Shown: positions 11,709 to 20,792 of the stretch, in pieces
How positions within the stretch are numbered: the first letter of the stretch is position 1
How the letters are laid out: the number at the start of each line of letters is the position of its first letter
DNA from: a virus
Virus record (IMG/VR): IMGVR_UViG_3300028840_000114
Span: 1 to 36,286 of that record
DNA: 36,286 nucleotides
Strand: one strand, 5' to 3'
The notes under the pieces: generated by a model
The model's database searches: none
Seen by the model: only the letters and a program-made list of their open reading frames with translations
Told to the model about the DNA's origin: nothing
Made by a program: the position numbers and the translations under genes

Positions 11709-12722
11709 ATGAGTTTATTAGGTACAAGAGAGTATTACAAACCTTTTGACTATCCTTGGGCATTTGAATACTACCAAGCTCAACAAAGGATGCATTGGAT
11801 TCCTAAAGAGGTTCCACTGCACGAGGATGTTAGAGATTGGAGAAGGGCAGGTAAAGAGGAACGGAACCTGATTACTCAGCTCTTCCGTTTCTTCACTCAA
11901 GGTGATGTGGATGTAGCAGCGGGATATTATGATAAGTTTATCCCGTTGTTTCAGAAGCCAGAACTTCGTATGATGATGGGTGCTTTCGCTAATATGGAGA
12001 GCATTCATCAGGAAGCCTACTCACTTCTACTGGATACAATCGGTATGCCAGAGGTTGAGTATCAGGCTTTCTCTAAGTATGAGGAGATGGCAGCTAAGCA
12101 TGATTACGTCAGTAACTATGACCCTATGGCTGCTAGATTACTGGACAGTCCCTATGTCGAAGAGGCAGAGCTGAAAGAAATGACACGCACCCTAGCAGTG
12201 TATCCAGCATTCACTGAGGGACTGCAGCTATTCAGTTCCTTTGCCATCCTCCTGAACTTCAGTAGGTTTGGCAAGTATAAGGGGATGAGTCAGATTGTCA
12301 CATGGTCTATTCGTGATGAATCGTTGCATGTTGAAGGGATGATTGAGCTATTCAAAACCTTCATTAGAGAAAATAGGGAGGTATGGACAGATGATTTCAA
12401 ACGAGAAATCTACGACATTGCCCGTGAGATGGTATCTCTTGAAGATGCGTTCATTGATCTGGTGTTTGAACTTGGTGGCATCGAAGGTTTGGAGCCTGAT
12501 GAGGTCAAATCCTACATTAGATATATCGGAGATAGACGTTTACTGCAACTCGGTCTTAAACCAAACTGGGGAGTTAAGGATAACCCTCTACCTTGGCTCG
12601 ACGAAATCCTCAACGGAGTAGAGCATTCTAACTTCTTTGAGACACGATCAACTGAGTATTCGAAAGCTTCCTTAGTGGGAGATTGGAGTGAAGTATGGAT
12701 ATCGAAGAGCAGCGAAGAATAG
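11709..12722 (+). CDS. nrdB: Ribonucleoside-diphosphate reductase small subunit (class Ia, diiron-tyrosyl)
   Basis: Ferritin-like subunit that holds the stable tyrosyl radical. By spacing from E. coli NrdB, the metal ligands are Asp66, Glu97 and His100 (ESIHQEAY), Glu170 (FTEGLQLF), Glu204 and His207 (RDESLHVEG). Tyr104, seven residues after Glu97, is the radical tyrosine, so this is a standard tyrosyl radical type. Size (337 residues) is near normal. The C-terminal residues that dock into NrdA are less conserved (DWSEVWISKSSEE). The gene starts one base after nrdA and its end overlaps the next small gene by 28 nt. The pair supplies dNTPs for phage DNA synthesis. Confidence 0.96.
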   Translation: MSLLGTREYYKPFDYPWAFEYYQAQQRMHWIPKEVPLHEDVRDWRRAGKEERNLITQLFRFFTQGDVDVAAGYYDKFIPLFQKPELRMMMGAFANMESIHQEAYSLLLDTIGMPEVEYQAFSKYEEMAAKHDYVSNYDPMAARLLDSPYVEEAELKEMTRTLAVYPAFTEGLQLFSSFAILLNFSRFGKYKGMSQIVTWSIRDESLHVEGMIELFKTFIRENREVWTDDFKREIYDIAREMVSLEDAFIDLVFELGGIEGLEPDEVKSYIRYIGDRRLLQLGLKPNWGVKDNPLPWLDEILNGVEHSNFFETRSTEYSKASLVGDWSEVWISKSSEE

Positions 12723-12934
12723 AAGCCCTGATCTTGGGAAGGATCCCCGAGGAGGATAGAGAGGGCATGAATGATGCCCTCCTTTCCAGACAAGTGAAAG
12801 TGACAAAGGTGGAGGGGCCAGTAGAGGCCCCTGTTGTCACCTATGAGTACAAAGGAAAAGTACTTGGAAAGTTTGAGATTAAAACAGATAGAGTGAGAGT
12901 TACTTCGATGAGAGAGATTGTCGAAGATCCATAA
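12695..12934 (+). CDS. Small protein of unknown function at the end of the + block (79 aa)
   Basis: Starts at ATG 12695 inside the end of nrdB, with GGAGTG upstream. The N-terminal half is helical (MDIEEQRRIEALILGRIPEEDREGMNDALL) and the C-terminal half looks like beta strands (VVTYEYKGKVLGKFEI, then RVRVTSMREIV). There are no membrane or secretion signals and no recognised family. It is the last gene of the left block; its final 35 bp overlap the end of the convergent gene on the other strand. The frame is intact with a normal start, so I accept it as real. Confidence 0.65.
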   Translation: MDIEEQRRIEALILGRIPEEDREGMNDALLSRQVKVTKVEGPVEAPVVTYEYKGKVLGKFEIKTDRVRVTSMREIVEDP

Positions 12935-14069
12935 TCTTCTGAGCAGTTCCTTCACCAAACTCTTCTTGCCAGACATGCTCTGGTACGTCATCTAGTGCAG
13001 CTTTAAGGGATTCAGGGTCGTGAAGAAATTCACCCTCCTTGAGTCCCTCTGCTCTTTTACGAACACGGGCAGCTCGTTTGGGCTGCTCTCCTTCAATCCT
13101 ACCAGCGACCCTCTCGGCTGCCTCTGCACGTTCTGTGTACTTAGCTGCGTATTCCGGGTCAACCTGCATCCTGAACTTATGCTGAACTGCTCTTGCCTCT
13201 ACCTCTCCGTGGTTGAGAGCATACAGTCTCCATAGATCATCCCTTTCAGCGCTATAGCCCATAGCATCTAGGCGATTCTTTACGACACTGAGATTAGCCC
13301 CATTACTGAAAGCTTCTACTGTCTGTACAGCGTGCTGCATCTCATGAATCATAGTAGAAAGTTCACCAATAGGATCTCCTTCTGAGATATCAAGAGTAAC
13401 TCTCTTCTGTGAAGGACTGAAGCTACCCTTTTGTGTCTCACCCGGCTTGTTCCTTACTACAACTAAGTCATAGTTTCTAAACTCTGGGTAAGCGGCATAA
13501 AGCTCTTCATGATCTAGAACATCACCTACCTTATAGGAAGGAGTCATTCCAGCAGGAGCTTCTCCTTTAGGGGTGAGGAACTGAGGGTCATACTTCCATG
13601 AAGCAGCAGAGTCGTCAATCTCCCACTTAAGATTTCCATCAGGAGTAACCTTAACACCAGATTTCTTAAATGCTTTATTGATGATGTCGGGCTCTACTCC
13701 ATCCCATCTCATCTCCAGAGCTGTATCGTAAGCTACACGTTTAGGATGATCCCAAGGAAGCTTCTGAATAGCATTAGGGCCAGCTAAGATACCAGCCAGC
13801 CCGCTTACCTTGCTCATAGGAGTGACGATATCCATCGCCTGTGCAATAGAATCTTCACTAGGAGTAGAAGCAGGGCCAACCTTCTCACCTCTCATATGAG
13901 CTTCAAGCTTAGCCTTATTCTGAGCATTCAGATCCGCTAGGGGCTTCAACCCAGCCTCAAGGTACTTACCACTCGTCACATCAGAGACGTAAGTTTTGAG
14001 TCCCTCCATGACATCTGTTCCAGTAACAGGGGCAGGCTTCCTTACCTGCCCTCTCATCTTTTTATCCAT
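12900..14069 (-). CDS. Virion-module zincin-like metallopeptidase (polyvalent-protein type)
   Basis: A 389-residue protein with a zinc protease signature: HEMQH at 242-246 (HExxH, in TMIHEMQHAVQTVEAF) and a downstream GEVEAR at 288-293 that can supply the third ligand. These two motifs together mark the zincin-like LPD family of large polyvalent phage proteins. Residues about 114-154 (YDTALEMRWDGVEPDII, then GNLKWEIDDS) match a short module often found beside such domains. No signal peptide. It is the last gene of the late block, directly after two internal virion proteins (start overlapping the upstream stop by one base), so it may be packaged and enter the host with the DNA, or mature other virion proteins. 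The substrate is unknown. Its end overlaps the convergent + strand gene by 35 bp. Confidence 0.75.
   Translation of the reverse strand: MDKKMRGQVRKPAPVTGTDVMEGLKTYVSDVTSGKYLEAGLKPLADLNAQNKAKLEAHMRGEKVGPASTPSEDSIAQAMDIVTPMSKVSGLAGILAGPNAIQKLPWDHPKRVAYDTALEMRWDGVEPDIINKAFKKSGVKVTPDGNLKWEIDDSAASWKYDPQFLTPKGEAPAGMTPSYKVGDVLDHEELYAAYPEFRNYDLVVVRNKPGETQKGSFSPSQKRVTLDISEGDPIGELSTMIHEMQHAVQTVEAFSNGANLSVVKNRLDAMGYSAERDDLWRLYALNHGEVEARAVQHKFRMQVDPEYAAKYTERAEAAERVAGRIEGEQPKRAARVRKRAEGLKEGEFLHDPESLKAALDDVPEHVWQEEFGEGTAQKIMDLRQSLSSK
12903..12939. other. Two overlapping inverted repeats at the convergent junction
   Basis: CTTCGA (12903-12908) pairs with TCGAAG (12921-12926), and GAAGAT (12923-12928) pairs with ATCTTC (12934-12939). 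The hairpins share bases and exclude each other. Neither is followed by a run of T on either strand, so they are not typical intrinsic terminators, yet they lie exactly where the two transcription blocks collide. Confidence 0.4.
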
Positions 14070-16168
14070 TACCTTACTCCGTATAGATTACGAATCATAC
14101 CAAGCACTTCTTCATCATCTCCATACAATTCAATAATCTCATTAGGATCGGCTCCCTGAGTCAGATCATTCAAGACCTTCACAGCTTTCTCATTACCAGC
14201 TACTCCCAGTACCTCAGCAATCTCTCCAGAGCTGGGGGTGATTCCTTTCTCCTGCAGTTTAGAAATACGTTCTGATGGGTTAGAAGTAGAGTCGATAATA
14301 TCCTGTACTTCAAAGCGAGTAGCGCCAGCAGCATCATCTACAATGTTAGCAGTGGTGAAGTTGACACCAGTTCTCAGAGTATTAGAAGCTTTGCGGTAGT
14401 CCTTATGACCACTAGCATGAGCAGCAGCCCTGACAGAATTATTGTAACGATTAGCGTAGCCCTTGTTGAACTTATTCACTACTCCCTGTACACGAGACTT
14501 CAACTCAGGATCAGACTTAACTGCTCCCTCGTTCACTGAGAAGGTCATAAAGCCTTCAGCATCGAAGCTCATAGTTACAGCATCTTTAACACTCAGTCGT
14601 AGATCATTAGGATTAGGACGGCCTACCTGACCACCAACCTTAATCTGACCCAGCTCCATGTTAAGCTTCTGAGTGATGTCATCAGAGATGTCACCAACAA
14701 ACCTACTTACACCATTGGTCACTTTCTCACGATGAGGATTCATCTCAGTGCTCTTAGTTACAGCACCGTAGAAGCCATCACTAGCCGCAAACTTCAGCAT
14801 AGCATCTGCTTCTTCTGGAGTGTAGACAGGGCGATCCATTCCAAGAATACCAGACATAGCTGAAGTAAACTTGAGAGCAGTCTCCCGATCTTCCTGACTA
14901 AGTGAATCCCAATCTGCACTAATAGCAGCAAGGCTATAGTCAGTGATAGACTTCAGTGCATCCTGATAGCCCGGTACATCAGTAGGCATATTAGGTGGGA
15001 AGCCTCCGCCATAGAAGATAAAGCTAGAGATATCAGAGAACATCCTAGCACCTTCTGGGCTCTCAGCAATGTGAGACATATAGAACTGAGTGACTTCTGG
15101 GCCAAATGCCTTACCAGCAGACACGATACGAGCGACTGAAGGGTTCCGCAGCATCTCATTAGTCAGAGTGGAGGTGATCATTTCATTACGGTTGTTAAGC
15201 TGATCAAGCGACATTTCACCAGCCATGACCTTATCCATATCCGAGATGTAGTCTTCAAGCTGCTGACGAGTCTGACCATACATCTCATTACTTACAGTGT
15301 CACCGAATACGGTACGCTGAGTATTCATGTAAGTGTCGAGGTATTCGTTAGCTTTTAAGTTAAACTCTTCACGAGATAACTCTCTGCCAAATTCCTGCTG
15401 GAAGCTCTGTACCTGCTGTTGCAAGTCAAGCTTAAACAGTTCAACACGACCACGTTCAGACTTCTGATAACCTTTGGCACCTTCTACCTTAGCCATTTTA
15501 TCGTCGTTCATATAACGAGTATAGGCAGTAGCTGAACCGTTAATATCAGCAATCTCCATAGCCAGAGAATCTAGGTCAGCAGTCATGAAGCCCGGAATAC
15601 CGAGGTTCATGGCTTCAGTACGGATAGTCTTATCCATATCAACCATAGACTTCTGATCAATCTTCTCCTGAGCCTCAATAATAGATAGGCGGAGTTGGTT
15701 GTCAGACATTACCTGACCGTAGATCTTACGGAAGTCATCAGCATAGCCGGGGAAGTTCTGGTTACGCATCTTCCATTTAGTATCTAGGTGCAACTTCAGC
15801 TCAGTAGTAGACATAGAGCCAGCCTTAGCTGCAGCAATTAAGGAGGCCGCTTCTTCACGAGCCTCCCTAATCATTGGATCATCTTGACTTACCAAAGAAT
15901 CCTCATCTGGAGATCCGAACATCTCACCCTCTGCGGCAGCAATGGTAGCCCTACGATCAAAGAAGTTATCAATGTCACCTTCCAAGTCTTTCTGTAGTTC
16001 AGCAACTTTGATTTCTTTGTGTGCGCTAAGGGCTGTAGTGCCAGCAGTCTCTACGAGTCCAGCAAGAGCAGCACCCTCTGTAGCAGCCGACTGATCTACG
16101 ACAGGCTTACCTGTGTATCCCAAACTGCCAGCAGATTTCTTTTCTTCTGCTCGATAAATAGTAGCCAT
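14069..16168 (-). CDS. Internal virion (ejection) protein, gp15-like by position
   Basis: A 699-residue, mostly helical protein beginning MATIYRAEEKKSAGSLGY. Much of it is charged helix (KEIKVAELQKDLEGDIDNFF, then FKLDLQQQVQSFQQEFGREL). No enzyme motif is visible. T7-like podoviruses store three internal core proteins (gp14, gp15, gp16) that are ejected to form a channel through the envelope. The neighbours here fit that set: a gp14-like protein and a very large protein upstream. The start overlaps the upstream stop by one base. Sequence resemblance to T7 gp15 itself is weak by eye, so the name rests on order, size and composition. Confidence 0.7.
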   Translation of the reverse strand: MATIYRAEEKKSAGSLGYTGKPVVDQSAATEGAALAGLVETAGTTALSAHKEIKVAELQKDLEGDIDNFFDRRATIAAAEGEMFGSPDEDSLVSQDDPMIREAREEAASLIAAAKAGSMSTTELKLHLDTKWKMRNQNFPGYADDFRKIYGQVMSDNQLRLSIIEAQEKIDQKSMVDMDKTIRTEAMNLGIPGFMTADLDSLAMEIADINGSATAYTRYMNDDKMAKVEGAKGYQKSERGRVELFKLDLQQQVQSFQQEFGRELSREEFNLKANEYLDTYMNTQRTVFGDTVSNEMYGQTRQQLEDYISDMDKVMAGEMSLDQLNNRNEMITSTLTNEMLRNPSVARIVSAGKAFGPEVTQFYMSHIAESPEGARMFSDISSFIFYGGGFPPNMPTDVPGYQDALKSITDYSLAAISADWDSLSQEDRETALKFTSAMSGILGMDRPVYTPEEADAMLKFAASDGFYGAVTKSTEMNPHREKVTNGVSRFVGDISDDITQKLNMELGQIKVGGQVGRPNPNDLRLSVKDAVTMSFDAEGFMTFSVNEGAVKSDPELKSRVQGVVNKFNKGYANRYNNSVRAAAHASGHKDYRKASNTLRTGVNFTTANIVDDAAGATRFEVQDIIDSTSNPSERISKLQEKGITPSSGEIAEVLGVAGNEKAVKVLNDLTQGADPNEIIELYGDDEEVLGMIRNLYGVR

Positions 16169-19100
16169 TAATTCAAGCCTCCTCTAGACTCTTTGAGGGC
16201 ATCCAGTGTAGCTTCAACGCCTTCTGGAGCATTTAGGTATTGTGTAAATGTTCTGTATTCTTCTGCAGCAGGAGACTTATAAATCTCTCTGATAACTCCT
16301 GACCAGAAGTTCTCCTCTCCTTTCTGCATCATGCTTCGGGAGAGTTTACTAATAGTACGATAAGCTACCTTCTTCTCTTTAGGTGTGTTGTACATCAGCA
16401 TAAGCTGACGAGTAAACAACATAGCCTTATCAGAATCAGACATATCTGAAGTCTTCATGATACGGTTCATGCCACGGAAGAGATCAGTAACTTCAGATTC
16501 GATCTCAGCTTCCCTACCCTTGCCTGAAGTCTTACCACCACTTACAGACTTGAGACTAAAGAGCTTATCTCTTGCGCTATAGATGTCAGCTTCTAAACCT
16601 GTCTGGAAACCAGTAAGCTTCCACAAGGCCTCAGCAGTATTGACACTACCAACCTCATTACCAAACTTAGAGTTCAGTTTACCAGTTTGTATGGCAACAG
16701 TAGTCTGAGTGATATGACCCATAGCTGGGGAGATCTCAGCCATTGTGTGCAGGGTACGGAGGAAGATATCTTGATTAGTAAAGATCTCATCATCCATAGC
16801 CCAAGCAGTAGTCAGAACATCCCAAGTATCCATTCCCACACCGATAGTTGCAATGGGAGCAGAAACATAAGGACGGTACTCAGGACTTTGAGTAAGCACA
16901 TCCACAAAAGTATGTAGAGTAGCGTCGATGTTACCCATAGGAGCCAAAGACTTCTGAGGACGTACATCTACTTTCTCTCCTGCAGCAATACTCAGAGCCT
17001 GACTTACCAGATAGTCTGACATACCAGTTTTAATTAGCTGAGCCTTCTCAGGCGACATCTCTGGATCAACCTGAGCGATCATGTCATCTACATAGTCACT
17101 GACGATAGGCCATACAGTAGCGCCGAAGATCAGTGTATTACCAGTAGCAAGCTTGATCTTCTCTGCCTTAGTAAAGGCCCTCGATCCACCAGCGAACTGA
17201 GGCCACATACTCATTAACATCTTGTGAGAGTGGCTGAAGAACTGAAGCAGCATAGAACTGAATGCACCAGTAGTGGTGCCCCAATCCTGATAGCCCATCT
17301 TACCAGCAGGTGAGAAGTTCAGTGAGATATCACGAGCATCTGCCTGAATTTGAGCTGAAGCCTTCTGAGTCTTCCAACTCTTGCCGGGGTTCTTCTGCAT
17401 CCAACGATGACGAGCGAAGAGCCAATGACCAAGAATGTTGATGTTTTCGCCGTACTCAAAGCCCTTACGAGGCACTGCAATCGACTGACCAGCACCACGC
17501 ATAGCCTTAGTACCTATATCAGCAAACTGAGGCGCTAGAGGGCTGTGGAGAGCTTCTGAGCCGGGGTTCAAGAAGACGTGTTTCTGTACTGCATCAAGCA
17601 GACCAGTCTTCTCAAATTCCTTAGCCAGCTCCTGTCCCTTCTTAGATCCAAACTTACCACCTGATATAAGTACCATAGCTACATCAGAGAAGTCAGCAAT
17701 GAATCCAGTAGTGGCATACACAGGATGCAGAATAGACATCTGTACCATCTGTGTAGGCTGTAGCAGTAAGTGCTTGATAGGGTTCAGAGCAATGAAGAGG
17801 TTGAATGCAGCCTTCTTCATAGAGTTCATAGGAGCTGTATCAGCAGCCTTAGAAGCCAGAGTCTTCAACAGGGAAGCGCCGGGGAAGTTCTTATGGTCAA
17901 GGATCTCAGCAACAGTCAGCATGTAGCTCTTCCATACCTGACTAACTTCTGAGGGCATACCCCTTACCATATTAATGAACTGCCAGTGAGCCCTAGCCTT
18001 AGCCCTTACAGTAGGATCAGTGACCTGCTTCAAGAAGCTATCCAACTCTGAGATAGAGATAGGGAACTTCTCATAACCGTGTGGAGCACCAAAGGTCTTC
18101 ATCCATGCAGCAGCCTGACTATCGAAGAAAGGCTTAACAGCTTCACGATGAGAGACAGCATTGATGGTGCGAGCCATAGCTTCGAGAGGGTTCTCAATAG
18201 CAGCATGACTACCTTCATGGTTCAGGAGGCGATCACCACGACGCTTCTGAGCAGACATATATCCACCAGTCAGTCGTTCGTAATCAAGCTCTTCCTTACT
18301 CATGTGCTTGATGGCATCCTTACGGTCAAGGATAGACAGCTCACCATCATACTCAGTATGCTTCGCAATGAAAGCTTCAGCTTCCTTACGAGAGCCAGTC
18401 ACAGCGACAGTCTCTACATGACCACGAGTGCTCTCTCTGCCATTAACCTTAGCAGTCCTAGAACCTTTAAGCTGGACAAAGAACTCATTATCTTTGTAGA
18501 TGCGAGAGATATGTCCATGACGATACTTGAGAGGAGTGTGAGTCAGGTTGCCAATACGTGTCTTCTGGTTAGGTTGAACCAGTACATATTCATAGACATC
18601 GTCTACTTCCTTAATAGGACGATAGGCTTCATGCCTACGACCAAGGATAGCGCCTTTACCATACAGCTTCTCAAGTTCATCAAAGCCACTAATCTGCTGG
18701 AGGCTATTGCGAGTTACGTTATAAACTACGATAGGCTTCTCAACAACCTTAGCAGCGATCTCTAGGTCAAGAGGCTTCATAGGCTTGTCAATAATGTTAC
18801 CAGCCTTATCATAGAGAGACTGCCAACCTTCTTTCAGCATCAACCTACGAGTGTCTTCGTTAGCCAGAGCCCATAGTTCATCCTGTACAGCTCGGAACTC
18901 ATAGTAAGCCTGCATAGCACCGCTGTCGATAGCGATACCAAACTGCTCACGAAGTTCAGCAGGAGTGAAGACTTTTTCTACACGATCACCTTCCTGCAAG
19001 GCATCCATAACCTGATGGAAAGCCTTCTTATCTTCAATACGCTTAGCAGAGTCAGCAACAATCTTCTGCATACGTGTTTCCATAGAAGCCTGACGATCCC

Positions 19101-20784
19101 TAGCAACAGTAGCAGGATTCATGATGTTCTTGTCAAACATTCCATGAGGGCCAAAGATATACTTACTTACACGACCAGTGTAGGCACGTACATAGTCAGG
19201 GCCGAGGGCAGCCTTCCAAATAGGATCATCGTCCACTTTGATATTAAGACTGTAAGCCCATTCGCCAGCTCTCTGCTCAGCGATCTTAGGAAGTTTACCA
19301 TCTACCTTCTCCCATTTAGTAGAGTCAGCAGGCTTGAACCAGAAGTCCAGCCCTTCTACATCAGAGCCTCGCAGCTTAGCCATAACATCATTAACCATAG
19401 CACCACGAGATGTCCAGCCCTTGCCAGACTCAGGCTGCATGATTGTGTTGATCTTAAAGCCATCATCCACTACTTCAATTGGAGAAGAAGCGATGTTAGC
19501 TTTGGTGTACAGCTCATCAGTAACAGGTAGAGTCTTACCGAGGTCGTTCAGAATGAGAGCCATTTTGCCTTCAGCAGCAGCTTTAACCTCAGCTTCGGCA
19601 TCAAGAATAAGACGCTTAGGCGTGCGTCCCTGAGCTGCGTGAAGCTTCATCTGGTGACGAACGTGGTTAACACCCTCTGCTACTTTAGCAGGGAGTGACT
19701 CTACAATACGTGCAGTGTCTAGACCAACAGTAACCTTCGGCAGCATTTGAGAAGTAAGCTGGGCTCGGGTAACACCATAAGCAGCTAGAGCTTCATCCCT
19801 TTCATTCAGGAGACCACGAATAGCGATGTGTTCCTGAGCAGCAGGGTTAGCAATACCAATGATCTTGAAAGGAGAACCAGCAGGAGGCTCATTCAGATTC
19901 TTAACTGACTTGCCATAATACTTAACTGCCTTCATACCAATCTTAGCAATACCAGCTACGTCAATCATACCAATGACGTTATCCAGCAGTTCCATAGCTG
20001 TGTCTGGGTTAGGGTTCTCGATCAGTGCATCAGCATAGAAGTAAGCCATAGCATCATTACCACCAAAGAAACCAGAGTGGTTATCAAGGTAGTTCTTAAT
20101 CTTGTAGGCAAACTCTCTCTGACGCTCAGGAGACAAAGACCTCATCTTGTTCTGGATCTGAGCAGTCTTAGTGCCGTAGAGCATATAGTCCTTCAGAGAG
20201 GTCTCCATTCCAAGCTCTTCAGCTACACCAACAATGGTCTTAGCTTCAGCGAAGGGCAGCATAATCTCAAGGAAGTCACCAGCCCACTTAAGAGGACTAG
20301 CTACTTCTTCCTGAGAGAAGGTTTCCCAAGCTTCCAGCTTAGCATCAGTACGCTCGCCATAGATAAGGTCACGCATGTTAGCCTGACGCATGGCAGAGAT
20401 TTCTGCATTCAGTTCCTGCTTAGCCAGATCAATACCAGTCTCTGTAGCGAGGTCAGTACCAATATTAACTTGGTCCTGATACTGTTCAAGAGCTGCCTGA
20501 GCATCTGCTGCAGACACATCTGGGTTAGAGAGAATCTCTTCCAATTGACGACGAGAGACTTTCTGATGACGGATATTAGCATTGGTCTTAGCCTGCTCTA
20601 CTTCGGCAGACTTGCCATCGGAGTGTAACTGTCCTTCTAAGAGAGCGGCATGAGGAGCTATGTCCTTTCTGCCGCCCATCATAGAAGTATAGGCTGCATC
20701 TTCTTTAGCCTGTGGGCCATATACAGCAGGGACTTTCTCTTCTTCTGCTAGAAAGTCTACATTATTTTGTTCAAGAAAGTCCAT
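16168..20784 (-). CDS. Giant internal virion (ejection) protein, gp16-like (1538 aa)
   Basis: The largest gene in the window. It begins MDFLEQNNVDFLAEEEKVPA. T7 gp16 has 1318 residues and an N-terminal lytic transglycosylase; I see no such motif here. Most of the chain is charged helix. Hydrophobic stretches lie in the C-terminal third: around residues 985-1045 (AFNLFIALNPIKHLLLQP, then a segment ending VAMVLISGG) and about 1210-1235 (TLIFGATVWPIVSDY), which could insert into the host membrane. By size, position between the gp14-like and 699-residue proteins, and these segments, it is the main ejection-channel protein. No frameshift or internal stop was seen over 4.6 kb. Confidence 0.8.
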   Translation of the reverse strand: MDFLEQNNVDFLAEEEKVPAVYGPQAKEDAAYTSMMGGRKDIAPHAALLEGQLHSDGKSAEVEQAKTNANIRHQKVSRRQLEEILSNPDVSAADAQAALEQYQDQVNIGTDLATETGIDLAKQELNAEISAMRQANMRDLIYGERTDAKLEAWETFSQEEVASPLKWAGDFLEIMLPFAEAKTIVGVAEELGMETSLKDYMLYGTKTAQIQNKMRSLSPERQREFAYKIKNYLDNHSGFFGGNDAMAYFYADALIENPNPDTAMELLDNVIGMIDVAGIAKIGMKAVKYYGKSVKNLNEPPAGSPFKIIGIANPAAQEHIAIRGLLNERDEALAAYGVTRAQLTSQMLPKVTVGLDTARIVESLPAKVAEGVNHVRHQMKLHAAQGRTPKRLILDAEAEVKAAAEGKMALILNDLGKTLPVTDELYTKANIASSPIEVVDDGFKINTIMQPESGKGWTSRGAMVNDVMAKLRGSDVEGLDFWFKPADSTKWEKVDGKLPKIAEQRAGEWAYSLNIKVDDDPIWKAALGPDYVRAYTGRVSKYIFGPHGMFDKNIMNPATVARDRQASMETRMQKIVADSAKRIEDKKAFHQVMDALQEGDRVEKVFTPAELREQFGIAIDSGAMQAYYEFRAVQDELWALANEDTRRLMLKEGWQSLYDKAGNIIDKPMKPLDLEIAAKVVEKPIVVYNVTRNSLQQISGFDELEKLYGKGAILGRRHEAYRPIKEVDDVYEYVLVQPNQKTRIGNLTHTPLKYRHGHISRIYKDNEFFVQLKGSRTAKVNGRESTRGHVETVAVTGSRKEAEAFIAKHTEYDGELSILDRKDAIKHMSKEELDYERLTGGYMSAQKRRGDRLLNHEGSHAAIENPLEAMARTINAVSHREAVKPFFDSQAAAWMKTFGAPHGYEKFPISISELDSFLKQVTDPTVRAKARAHWQFINMVRGMPSEVSQVWKSYMLTVAEILDHKNFPGASLLKTLASKAADTAPMNSMKKAAFNLFIALNPIKHLLLQPTQMVQMSILHPVYATTGFIADFSDVAMVLISGGKFGSKKGQELAKEFEKTGLLDAVQKHVFLNPGSEALHSPLAPQFADIGTKAMRGAGQSIAVPRKGFEYGENINILGHWLFARHRWMQKNPGKSWKTQKASAQIQADARDISLNFSPAGKMGYQDWGTTTGAFSSMLLQFFSHSHKMLMSMWPQFAGGSRAFTKAEKIKLATGNTLIFGATVWPIVSDYVDDMIAQVDPEMSPEKAQLIKTGMSDYLVSQALSIAAGEKVDVRPQKSLAPMGNIDATLHTFVDVLTQSPEYRPYVSAPIATIGVGMDTWDVLTTAWAMDDEIFTNQDIFLRTLHTMAEISPAMGHITQTTVAIQTGKLNSKFGNEVGSVNTAEALWKLTGFQTGLEADIYSARDKLFSLKSVSGGKTSGKGREAEIESEVTDLFRGMNRIMKTSDMSDSDKAMLFTRQLMLMYNTPKEKKVAYRTISKLSRSMMQKGEENFWSGVIREIYKSPAAEEYRTFTQYLNAPEGVEATLDALKESRGGLN

Positions 20785-20792
20785 ACCTATCC

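Noticed and set aside
18079-18765. A 228-codon + strand frame opposite the giant internal virion gene
   Set aside because: Antisense shadow of a well-supported gene, low-complexity product, no ribosome site or operon context.
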